Shown here: in pieces, positions 1 through 5,503 of the stretch
Numbering within the stretch: the stretch's first letter is position 1
Layout of the letters: each line of letters starts with the position of its first letter
NCBI GenBank assembly: GCA_003219945.1
Contig: QHQV01000393.1
Location: 1-7,702, forward strand
DNA: 7,702 nucleotides
Direction: 5' to 3'
Origin: Verrucomicrobiota bacterium
GTDB taxonomy: Bacteria > Verrucomicrobiota > Verrucomicrobiia > Chthoniobacterales > UBA10450
Program-made: the position numbers and the translations under genes
Notes under the pieces: model-generated
What the model was told of the DNA's origin: nothing
Seen by the model: the letters and a program-made list of their open reading frames with translations, nothing else
The model's database searches: none

Positions 1-2
1 GA

Positions 3-1067
3 CAACGCGAAGAGATTGGAGAGATGTCGTATCCACTCTTTACACATCGTGAAATCGATCGCGCATCGGAACGCTGGCGTTGGTGTCCATTGCGCCAGCG
101 GATCTCGATTGCCGGCGAACGGGCAGCCGCGCGCGAAAAGGACACGTTAACGTTTGAGTTCTTCGACGCCGGACATGTGCTCGGCTCGACCGGAGTAATG
201 CTGCGCGCTGAAGGCCAAACTGTTTTTTACACCGGCGACGTCAATTTTGACGAGCAAACAATCATGCAGGCGGCGGTTTTCCCCGAGGAGAAAATTGATG
301 TGCTGATCTTGGAATGCACACGCGGCGATCACGCGAAACCCGAGGGCTGGACTCGCGCGGGTGAAGAGCGACGTCTGGCGGAAGCGCTTGTCGCCGGTTT
401 CGAGCGGGACGCGTGCGTGCTAATACCGGTGTTCGCCCTAGGCAAAACACAGGAAATACTCGCGCTGCTCCATAAGTTTCGCCGGCAGCGGCTACTGCCA
501 GAATTTCCAATTTATATTGGCGGTCTTAGCTCGAAATTCACAGACATCTATGATCGCCGCGCGCACACGACACGCCGGCAATTGTCGCGCCTGAAACTCA
601 TGAGAGAAGTAGCGCCGTTCATCTTGAATGATGAAACCGTGCGAGATACCGCATTGCGCGGCGGACGCGTATACGTTCTCTCCAGCGGGATGATGATTCC
701 CAAAACGCTATCCAACGTTTTTGCCCGCCGGATCATCGAGAACCCGCAGCACTCGATCTTTTTCGTCGGCTACGCCAATCCAGAGTCGCCCGCCGGACTT
801 TTGCGGGACGCAGGCAGAGGCGGCGAGGTGGCGCTTGATCCCGACAAACCACCGCAACGCATCCGCTGCAATATGGAGCAGTTCCAGTTCAGCGCGCACG
901 CGACACGCGAGTCGCTCGTCGATTATGCCAAAAGAATTGCGGCGGCAAAAATTCTTCTCGTGCACGGTGATCCTCCGGCGGTCGAGTGGATGCGCGCCAC
1001 AATATCGAACGAACTCTCCGATTCGGAGGTAATTGTACCCACGCCGGGCTTAGAGATCGAGTTATAA
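3..1067 (+). CDS. beta-CASP metallo-beta-lactamase-fold nuclease, 5'-truncated by the window
   Basis: The frame is open from base 3, so the true start lies upstream; the ATG at 24 is probably internal. Counting from that ATG, visible motifs are AGH (49-51), a late metal-ligand motif of the MBL fold; YTGD (69-72), the metal-bridging Asp; LECTRGD (96-102), whose Glu fits beta-CASP motif A; FSAH (289-292), motif B His; and LVHGD (312-316), motif C His. The first MBL signature HxHxDH is absent, and in the family it precedes this region, which confirms truncation. Members are zinc-dependent RNA endo/exonucleases (RNase J, CPSF-73/Ysh1 relatives) acting in the cytoplasm. The order MBL / beta-CASP insert / motif C and the short C-terminus fit the Ysh1/CPSF-like bacterial group rather than RNase J, which has an extra C-terminal domain. 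Seventy-one bases separate it from the exonuclease gene. Substrate is unknown; the family call is firm. Confidence 0.88.
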   Translation, partial: QREEIGEMSYPLFTHREIDRASERWRWCPLRQRISIAGERAAAREKDTLTFEFFDAGHVLGSTGVMLRAEGQTVFYTGDVNFDEQTIMQAAVFPEEKIDVLILECTRGDHAKPEGWTRAGEERRLAEALVAGFERDACVLIPVFALGKTQEILALLHKFRRQRLLPEFPIYIGGLSSKFTDIYDRRAHTTRRQLSRLKLMREVAPFILNDETVRDTALRGGRVYVLSSGMMIPKTLSNVFARRIIENPQHSIFFVGYANPESPAGLLRDAGRGGEVALDPDKPPQRIRCNMEQFQFSAHATRESLVDYAKRIAAAKILLVHGDPPAVEWMRATISNELSDSEVIVPTPGLEIEL

Positions 1068-1138
1068 CAGCGCTCTTCGCTTATGGACTTTGTCGCTAGG
1101 AAAAATAATGCGACGGTCACAGACCGCTGCTACAACCC

Positions 1139-1903
1139 ATGCGCATTGCCTCGTGGAACATCAATTCGCTGCGCAAACGGCAGGATCGCTTGTTTGCATG
1201 GCTCGAGGCAACACAACCGGACATTGTCTGCTTGCAGGAGACCAAATGCCCGGACGAACAATTTCCGGCGCTCGCTTTGCAAGCGGCAGGTTATCGCTCA
1301 GCGTCTCATGGCGAGAAGTCGTACAACGGCGTAGCGGTTATCGCGAAGAACGAGCTGCGCGAGGTTCGGGCGTCGCTTTGCGATGAGACAGTCGATCCGC
1401 AGGCGCGCGTGATCGCAGCGACCGTCGGCCAGTTGCGCGTGTTCTCGATTTACGCGCCTAATGGTCAAGCCGTTGGCTCGCCGGCGTACGAATATAAACT
1501 GCATTGGTATCGGCGGCTCCGAGACTGCCTTGCGAAGGAAAAACTCCACGACCTCATCGTGTGCGGCGATCTCAATGTCGCACCCGAGGATATTGATGTT
1601 TACGACGCCGACCTCTGGCACGGTGCCATCATGGCTTCGGACGGCGAACGCGCCGCTTTTCGTGATTTGTGCAGCCTCGGCTTGCACGACACGCTTCGAA
1701 TTCATCACAGGGAAGCAGAACTTTTCACCTGGTGGGATTATCAAATGCGCGCCTTCGAGAAAAATCGCGGCCTGCGCATAGACGCTGTTCTGACAAGCGA
1801 ATCGCTGGCGAAGAAATGCATCGCTTCCGGGATCGATCGCGATATGCGCGCTGGAAAAGACCCTTCGGATCACGCTCCGGTGTGGGCGCAGTTTGCGACC
1901 TAA
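1139..1903 (+). CDS. xthA: Exodeoxyribonuclease III (AP endonuclease, Exo III family)
   Basis: The 254-residue product is full length for the family (about 250-270). It opens with RIASWNINSLRKR, the standard Exo III N-terminus, which fixes the ATG start although no Shine-Dalgarno is visible. Catalytic and metal-binding positions are all present: Asn7, Glu34 in LQETK, Tyr105 in IYAPNG, Asp144 and Asn146 in GDLN, the WWDY block (198-201), Asp215 in LRIDAVL, and the terminal Asp244-His245 pair in PSDHAPV. Known members cut 5' to abasic sites and remove 3' blocking groups in base-excision repair, with Mg2+-dependent 3'-5' exonuclease activity on duplex DNA. It acts in the cytoplasm on the chromosome. 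The next gene starts 8 bases after this stop, so the two may be co-transcribed, without an obvious shared function. Nothing is missing or odd. Confidence 0.96.
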   Translation: MRIASWNINSLRKRQDRLFAWLEATQPDIVCLQETKCPDEQFPALALQAAGYRSASHGEKSYNGVAVIAKNELREVRASLCDETVDPQARVIAATVGQLRVFSIYAPNGQAVGSPAYEYKLHWYRRLRDCLAKEKLHDLIVCGDLNVAPEDIDVYDADLWHGAIMASDGERAAFRDLCSLGLHDTLRIHHREAELFTWWDYQMRAFEKNRGLRIDAVLTSESLAKKCIASGIDRDMRAGKDPSDHAPVWAQFAT

Positions 1904-1911
1904 GAACGTCA

Positions 1912-3633
1912 ATGCCTAACAAATCGCATCTTCGCGTTTCCAATCCGCTGCCAAAGCCACTGTTGATCTGGGACGGCAACTGTGATTTCTGCCGGTTATG
2001 GATCGAGCGCTGGCGCGAAATGACAGCGGACAAGGTCAATTACACCACTTATCAAGAAGCAGCTGAGCGCTTCCTTGAAATTCCAAAGGATGAATTCAAC
2101 CGCTCGCTGGTTTTAATCCAACCCAACGGCACAGTAGTCTTCGCAGCGGAAGCGGTGTATCGCTCCCTTTCGTTTCGGCGTTCGGGAGAATGGCTGGCAT
2201 GGAGCTACGATCATGTGCCCGGCTTCGCCGTTGTTTCTAAGACCGGCTATGGCTCGATCGCTCGCCACCGAAAATTTGCATCAGCGGTCACGCGACTGCT
2301 CTGGGGCAAAGACGTGCGGCGGCCCACGTATTTTTGGGCGCGACGCTGGTTCCTGCGGGCACTCGGCGTGATCTACTTAATCGCGTTCGTGTCGCTTTGG
2401 GTCCAAGTAGACGGACTCGTCGGCAGCAACGGCATCTCGCCCGTGAGTCAGTTCCTGCCCGCGGTTCGGCGCCAACTCGGACCGGACGCTTACACTCTGT
2501 TGCCGACGCTTTGCTGGTTCAGTTCGAGCAATGCGTTTCTTCATTTTCTTTGCGGTAGCGGCGTTCTCTGTTCGTTGCTGTTGATTTTTGGAATCGCTCC
2601 GGCGGTTTCACTCGTTGCTCTCTTCGTCTTGTACTTGTCGCTCACCGTCGCAGGACAAGTCTTTTTCAATTTTCAATGGGACGTGCTTTTGCTGGAGACT
2701 GGATTTTTGTCGATCTTTTTCGCGCCTTGGCGGCTGTGGCCACGGAGACTTTCGCCTCGGCGGGGATCGACGATCCCAGTTACAGCGCGGGTTTCGCGTG
2801 TCGGCTTGTTTTTGCTCAAGGTTCTTTTGTTCAAACTGATGCTGATGTCCGGAGTGGTGAAGCTAACAAGCGGCGACGACAGCTGGTGGAACCTGACAGC
2901 GCTCGATTACCATTACTGGTCGCAACCGCTGCCGACGGTGTTCGGCTGGTGGGCGGACAAAAGTCCTGAATGGTTCAAACATTTTTCTGTCGCGTTTTGC
3001 CTCCTAGTGGAAATCGTCGTGCCTTTTTTCATCTGGGCGCCGCGGCGTCTGAGATTGATGGCTGCTGGACTGCTGATTTTTCTTCAACTCGCGATCGCGA
3101 TCACAGGGAACTATTGCTTTTTCAATCTGCTCACGATCGCGCTTTGCTTATTGCTGATCGACGATTCGATGGTAGGGCGCGACCGCCGGGCGCGCCGACG
3201 CTTTGGTTACGGCGCGCCCGGCGGTCGCGCCCTACCACAACAGCTGTGCGTCTACACTGGCATAATCGTGACTATCGTGACGTTACCGATCAACGCATGG
3301 TTAATCTTCAGCGCATTCAAACCGCTGAGTCGACCACCACGCGTGCTGGCGAATGTTTACGAGAGACTCGAAGCATTTCGCATCGTAAACGGTTATGGCC
3401 TGTTTCGCGTGATGACGATAGACCGCGGCGAAATCATTCTCGAAGGCAGTGCCGATGGAATTGAATGGCTGCCGTACGAGTTCAAATGGAAACCCGGCGA
3501 TGTGAAACGGGCGCCGGCTTGGTGTGCGCCGCACCAACCGAGACTCGACTGGCAGATGTGGTTTGCCGCTTTGGGAACGCCGCGCGAAAATCCGTGGTTC
3601 GTCGCACTGATCTTCCGTCCAAGGTTCGCATGA
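1912..3633 (+). CDS. DCC thiol-disulfide domain fused to lipase maturation factor-like membrane protein; frame broken before the C-terminus
   Basis: The frame-1 product has 573 residues. Residues 15-130 form a DCC1-type thioredoxin-like domain with WDGNCDFC (20-27), giving the CxxC-type redox pair Cys24/Cys27. From about 140 the protein is a multi-pass membrane protein (hydrophobic stretches near 149-167, 205-228, 230-250, 256-272, 296-316, 357-376, 381-400, 402-417, 446-468). It carries lipase maturation factor signatures: FNFQWDVLLLETGFL (252-266), SGVVKL (313-318) and the C-terminal PHQPRLDWQMWFAAL (540-554). Eukaryotic LMF1 helps dimeric lipases fold in the ER; the bacterial role is not established. 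The fused DCC domain suggests redox or disulfide chemistry at the membrane (inference). The ATG at 1912 is the first sensible start after xthA. Two oddities: residues 420-442 are encoded by a 68-base palindrome, and the family's conserved C-terminal segment is found in the next frame (3623-3811). The gene is therefore a natural frameshift mutant or a sequencing error. Confidence 0.85.
   Translation: MPNKSHLRVSNPLPKPLLIWDGNCDFCRLWIERWREMTADKVNYTTYQEAAERFLEIPKDEFNRSLVLIQPNGTVVFAAEAVYRSLSFRRSGEWLAWSYDHVPGFAVVSKTGYGSIARHRKFASAVTRLLWGKDVRRPTYFWARRWFLRALGVIYLIAFVSLWVQVDGLVGSNGISPVSQFLPAVRRQLGPDAYTLLPTLCWFSSSNAFLHFLCGSGVLCSLLLIFGIAPAVSLVALFVLYLSLTVAGQVFFNFQWDVLLLETGFLSIFFAPWRLWPRRLSPRRGSTIPVTARVSRVGLFLLKVLLFKLMLMSGVVKLTSGDDSWWNLTALDYHYWSQPLPTVFGWWADKSPEWFKHFSVAFCLLVEIVVPFFIWAPRRLRLMAAGLLIFLQLAIAITGNYCFFNLLTIALCLLLIDDSMVGRDRRARRRFGYGAPGGRALPQQLCVYTGIIVTIVTLPINAWLIFSAFKPLSRPPRVLANVYERLEAFRIVNGYGLFRVMTIDRGEIILEGSADGIEWLPYEFKWKPGDVKRAPAWCAPHQPRLDWQMWFAALGTPRENPWFVALIFRPRFA
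3170..3237. repeat. 68-base palindromic element (28-bp perfect arms) inside a coding region
   Basis: Bases 3170-3197 are the exact reverse complement of 3210-3237, with a 12-base spacer (3198-3209). The left arm begins TGGTAGGGCGCGACCGCC. It lies in the membrane-protein gene and is read through in frame as residues 420-442, an Arg/Gly-rich stretch (VGRDRRARRRFGYGAPGGRA) unlike the hydrophobic sequence on both sides. It falls in the loop between a membrane helix ending near 417 and one starting near 446, where an insert should be tolerated. Length, symmetry and GC-rich ends look like a REP/REPIN-type or miniature inverted-repeat element. No transposase or clear target duplication is visible, and copy number cannot be judged from one window. 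Confidence 0.85.
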
Positions 3634-3811
3634 CGTGAACGGCTTGCTCGCAAATAACCCATTCGCTGACAAACCGCCACGTTACATTCGATCACTGTTT
3701 TATCGCTATCGATTTGCAACAATGGATGAGCTTTACCAGACCGGCGCGTGGTGGAGACGTGAGGAGCTTCGCGAATACTTGCCAATGCTTTCGCTGGAAG
3801 AGTTCCGGTAA
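3623..3811 (+). pseudogene. Frameshifted C-terminal tail of the lipase maturation factor-like gene
   Basis: Frame 2 continues the protein after frame 1 stops at 3631-3633. It encodes 62 residues starting GSHDVNGLLANNPF, followed by DKPPRYIR, SLFYRYRF, TGAWWRRE and ELREYLPMLSLEEFR, ending at the TAA at 3809-3811. From family knowledge, lipase maturation factors end with exactly this pattern: a LLxxNPF block, PPRYIRA, a YRYRF block, TGxWWxRE and YLPxxSL. The segment has no plausible start of its own, and frame 2 has a TGA at 3608-3610, so the switch must occur between about 3611 and 3630. The most likely point is 3617-3622, where frame 1 reads FRPRFA instead of the expected FRLL(E/Q)GS. A net loss of two bases (or gain of one) there explains it; a five-base loss would also fit. 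With the tail the protein would be about 635 residues. Confidence 0.85.
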
Positions 3812-3855
3812 TCGTGCCGCAGAGAATCTTGTCTGTGTAACAAGAGAGGCGATCG

Positions 3856-3891
3856 CCGGAGAGCAGCGGACTAAACACCGCCGCTCCTCGG
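3856..3891. other. Imperfect hairpin between the lipase maturation factor-like gene and infA
   Basis: CCGG-a-GAGC-a-GCGG pairs with CCGC-c-GCTC-c-TCGG across an 8-base loop, giving 12 pairs (one G-T) interrupted by two A-C mismatches. It lies 45 bases after the frame-2 stop and ahead of the proposed infA -35 box. It could slow or end the upstream transcript, but no T-tract follows, so it is not a standard intrinsic terminator. The rest of 3812-3939 shows only a short CTTGT/ACAAG inverted repeat and the promoter listed separately. Confidence 0.35.
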
Positions 3892-3902
3892 AGGCACCAA
3901 CC

Positions 3903-3930
3903 TTGAGCGCCGTGCGATGGTACGTATATT
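3903..3930 (+). promoter_or_regulatory. Candidate sigma-70-type promoter of infA
   Basis: TTGAGC (3903-3908) and TATATT (3925-3930) are spaced by 16 bases and match the -35 and -10 consensus at four and five of six positions. Transcription would begin near 3936-3940, at or only a few bases before the infA ATG at 3940. The mRNA would be leaderless or nearly so, which agrees with the lack of a Shine-Dalgarno sequence there. This is a prediction from sequence only. Confidence 0.4.
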
Positions 3931-3939
3931 CGCCGCGCG

Positions 3940-4158
3940 ATGGCGAAAGAAGAACAGATCATCACCGAAGGCACCGTGACCCAGGTTTTGCCTGGAACGA
4001 TGTTCCGTGTCGATCTTCCCGGCCAACGCAATGTCCTTGCGCATATTTCCGGCAAAATGCGCAAGCATTTCATCCGGATTGTGCCCGGTGATAAAGTCTC
4101 GGTGGAGCTTTCACCATACGATCTAACAAAGGCGCGAATTATTTTTCGCGCACAGTAG
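3940..4158 (+). CDS. infA: Translation initiation factor IF-1
   Basis: The 72-residue product is the exact usual length of IF-1. It starts [13 protein letters not shown], has the S1/OB-fold core with [12 protein letters not shown] (17-28), [16 protein letters not shown] (32-47), PGDKV (49-53) and ends [15 protein letters not shown], all hallmark IF-1 segments. IF-1 binds the A site of the 30S subunit and, with IF-2 and IF-3, controls initiator tRNA selection; it is essential. The ATG is set by the conserved N-terminus. No Shine-Dalgarno precedes it, and a promoter-like sequence ends only 9 bases upstream. It stands alone here, with no ribosomal-protein or secY genes beside it. The downstream 174 bases hold two small hairpins before the next gene. 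Confidence 0.98.
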   Translation: MAKEEQIITEGTVTQVLPGTMFRVDLPGQRNVLAHISGKMRKHFIRIVPGDKVSVELSPYDLTKARIIFRAQ

Positions 4159-4177
4159 GTTTCAGTTTTCTCGCTCG

Positions 4178-4199
4178 TTCAAGGCCTTATGGTCTTGAA
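4178..4199. other. Small hairpin downstream of infA
   Basis: TTCAAGGCC (4178-4186) pairs with GGTCTTGAA (4191-4199) around a TTAT loop: nine pairs including one G-T. It starts 19 bases after the infA stop. It is followed by an A-run rather than a T-run on the + strand, so a standard intrinsic terminator is unlikely; it may protect the infA 3' end. Confidence 0.35.
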
Positions 4200-4233
4200 G
4201 GGAAAAAACGTTTAAGGCAAAGAAGTCCACCTC

Positions 4234-4250
4234 AAACGCGCGCCGCGTTT
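4234..4250 (+). terminator. Possible weak terminator after infA
   Basis: AAACGCG (4234-4240) and CGCGTTT (4244-4250) form a perfect seven-pair stem with a three-base loop, followed by T-rich ATTGATTTG. This resembles a short intrinsic terminator, but the T-tract is interrupted. I see no strong promoter between here and the next gene at 4333. Confidence 0.3.
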
Positions 4251-4321
4251 ATTGATTTGAGACAAGTCGGTGTTTGCCCATTCAGCAAAGCACGCGGATA
4301 GTCGAACCGAACAAATTAACT

Positions 4322-4325
4322 GGAG
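4322..4325 (+). promoter_or_regulatory. Ribosome binding site deciding the start of the YqjD-like gene
   Basis: GGAG lies seven bases before the ATG at 4333. It favours that ATG over an in-frame GTG at 4270, whose 21 extra residues do not look like family sequence. It is the clearest Shine-Dalgarno in the window. Confidence 0.7.
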
Positions 4326-4332
4326 ATTACCA

Positions 4333-4659
4333 ATGGCAGAACAAAACATACCAGGACAACAGACAACCCCGGCGACCGCCGATGCACAGAACAAATTGCA
4401 AAGCAGCAAGGAACATGCTCGTAAAGCAGCGGAAGATTTGAAATCAGCTGCAGGCGCTTTTGCGGAAGAATACCGCGGCAAGGCAGAGCAGGCCTGGGGC
4501 GAAGCGCGCGGCAAAGCGGAACAAGCATGGGGCGATGCCACAAGCCGCGCTCGCACGTTCCAGGAAGACGCCGAGCAGTACGTCCGTGAAAATCCAACAA
4601 AGGCGGTATTTACCGCGCTCGGAATTGGGTTCGTGCTGGGTCTGATCTTCCGGCGTTAG
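4333..4659 (+). CDS. DUF883 / YqjD-ElaB-like tail-anchored membrane protein
   Basis: The 108-residue product has a polar, Ala/Lys/Glu/Gln-rich helical body (about 15-82) and a C-terminal segment YVRENPTKAVFTALGIGF (83-100) then VLGLIFRR. That single Gly-rich membrane helix ending in two arginines is the hallmark of the DUF883 (ElaB/YqjD/YgaM) family. In E. coli these are inner-membrane proteins that bind ribosomes through the soluble part and accumulate in stationary phase. Residues 49-59 and 60-70 are a tandem 11-residue repeat (GKAEQAWGEAR / GKAEQAWGDAT), a period typical of amphipathic LEA/apolipoprotein-like helices. The start is chosen by the GGAG at 4322. The gene heads a three-gene membrane cluster, with 18 bases to the next start. 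Function is inferred from the family; no enzymatic motif is present. Confidence 0.85.
   Translation: MAEQNIPGQQTTPATADAQNKLQSSKEHARKAAEDLKSAAGAFAEEYRGKAEQAWGEARGKAEQAWGDATSRARTFQEDAEQYVRENPTKAVFTALGIGFVLGLIFRR
4477..4542 (+). repeat. Tandem 33-base repeat in the YqjD-like gene (11-residue period)
   Basis: Bases 4477-4509 and 4510-4542 encode GKAEQAWGEAR and GKAEQAWGDAT. The copies differ mostly at third codon positions, which suggests an old duplication kept by selection on the protein. An 11-residue period matches a helix with a continuous polar and apolar face, possibly for membrane-surface contact or dimerisation. Confidence 0.75.
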
Positions 4660-4677
4660 TTCGAAAGCGCTGCGGAA

Positions 4678-5100
4678 ATGATCAGCGAGAGCCCTCTATC
4701 TCGCAATCCTGCGGGACGTTCCGGTTTGCTCGACAACGTGCTGGGACTGCTCAGCGCGGTTGTGCAATTTTTTGAGGTCCGGTTTGCCGTGCTTGCGCAG
4801 GAATCCAAATCCGCCGCGCTGCAATTGCTGATATTGGTGGGTTGCGTTATAGCGGCGTTGGCGCTTTGCGTCATGGGTTATGTTTTCCTCATCGTCAGTG
4901 CGGTTGTAGGCATTGCGCATTTGCTCGGGACGTCCTGGCCTGTGGTGGCGCTGGTTGTTGCCCTGCTGCATTTCATCATCGCAGGGGTGCTATTGCTGGT
5001 GGCGCGCAGCCGGATCACCAAGCCGATGTTTCAGGATACCGTTGACGAACTAAAGAAAGATCGCGAATGGCTGAAAACTCTGAATCAATCAACGAGCTAA
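4678..5100 (+). CDS. YqjE / phage-holin-superfamily membrane protein
   Basis: The 140-residue product has a short soluble N-terminus, an amphipathic helix with FFEVRFAVLAQE (31-42), and two long hydrophobic stretches (about 46-80 and 87-109). It ends in a charged tail PMFQDTVDELKKDREWLK (116-133). An acidic N-terminal helix, two hydrophobic helices and a TxxELKKDxEWLK ending are typical of the YqjE / Phage_holin_3_6 group. Despite the name these are ordinary chromosomal inner-membrane proteins, and no lysin or phage gene is nearby. It follows the YqjD-like gene by 18 bases, as yqjE follows yqjD in enterobacteria, and its 3' end overlaps the next gene by 34 bases, so the three are almost certainly one transcript. 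No good Shine-Dalgarno is seen. Biochemical role is unknown; a link with membrane stress is inference. Confidence 0.83.
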   Translation: MISESPLSRNPAGRSGLLDNVLGLLSAVVQFFEVRFAVLAQESKSAALQLLILVGCVIAALALCVMGYVFLIVSAVVGIAHLLGTSWPVVALVVALLHFIIAGVLLLVARSRITKPMFQDTVDELKKDREWLKTLNQSTS

Positions 5101-5444
5101 AAGGAGAAATAGCAGGTTCGCGTCAGCGCGTGGCGAACGAATTGCGCGGCTTGCGTTACGAACTCGATTTCCCGGCGAAATTCCGGAGGTCATTTCGAAA
5201 ACAGACGGGTTCATGGGTCAGCGCGGCGGCAGCTGTCGGGGCACTGATCGCGTTGGCGCCGATGCGGAAGAAAGAAGTTTATGTGGACGCAAGGACGCGC
5301 CATAAGAGAGATAAAAAGCTCATGGAGACGGGGCTTGCAATGGCGGCGATAAAGCTCGTCGGAAATCTGGCCCGGCCGATTGTCATGGAGTTTGTTAAAA
5401 ACCGGTTTTTTTATTCTGGCCAACCTTCCCGCGGCAGGAAATAA
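5067..5444 (+). CDS. Small one-TM membrane protein, third gene of the YqjD-YqjE-like cluster (uncharacterised)
   Basis: The 125-residue product has an N-terminal charged helix (ELKGEIAGSRQRVANELRGL, 10-29) reminiscent of DUF3618-type proteins (ExxxxRxxLxxxLxxL). One hydrophobic segment follows (about 49-66, WVSAAAAVGALIALAPM), then a basic stretch (67-85), a second weakly hydrophobic helix (87-110) and a basic tail. It starts inside the end of the preceding gene (34-base overlap), indicating translational coupling. The ATG is preferred over a GTG at 5130 because the latter would lose most of the N-terminal helix. The position matches YqjK in the enterobacterial cluster, but I do not see clear YqjK identity. 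I do not recognise a specific function; a small inner-membrane partner of the two upstream proteins is the simplest reading. Confidence 0.72.
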   Translation: MAENSESINELKGEIAGSRQRVANELRGLRYELDFPAKFRRSFRKQTGSWVSAAAAVGALIALAPMRKKEVYVDARTRHKRDKKLMETGLAMAAIKLVGNLARPIVMEFVKNRFFYSGQPSRGRK

Positions 5445-5503
5445 TGCGCCAGTCTTTCTCTCGGGGCCGGTGCGTCCCGTGAGATGGATGAACAGTTCGC
5501 CGC

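Noticed and set aside
1081..1109. AT-rich stretch before xthA considered as a promoter
   Set aside because: AATAAT could be a -10, but no -35 with acceptable match and spacing is present.
1298..1912. Minus-strand open frame of 204 codons opposite xthA
   Set aside because: It is fully antisense to Exo III, which has every catalytic residue; no domain is recognisable.
3605..3640. Programmed ribosomal frameshift in the lipase maturation factor-like gene
   Set aside because: No slippery heptamer is visible at the junction, and the residues around it do not join smoothly; mutation or sequencing error is simpler.
3393..4073. Minus-strand open frame of 226 codons spanning the end of the membrane-protein gene, its tail and infA
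   Set aside because: It is antisense to two recognised coding regions and has no family features.
3714..4091. Plus-strand open frame of 125 codons running across the 3812-3939 gap into infA
   Set aside because: It is out of frame with both the lipase maturation factor tail and infA, and its composition is shadow-like.
4270..4332. GTG start giving the DUF883-like protein 21 more N-terminal residues
   Set aside because: The ATG at 4333 has a good GGAG, and the extra residues do not resemble the family.
4678..5100. Holin-family gene as evidence of a prophage
   Set aside because: The gene sits in a YqjD-YqjE-type chromosomal cluster with no lysin, tail or integrase genes nearby.
5458..5483. 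Imperfect inverted repeat (CTC-t-CGGG / CCCG-t-GAG) before the first pilT, considered as a terminator
   Set aside because: Only seven pairs around a 10-base loop with a T-T mismatch, and no T-tract follows.
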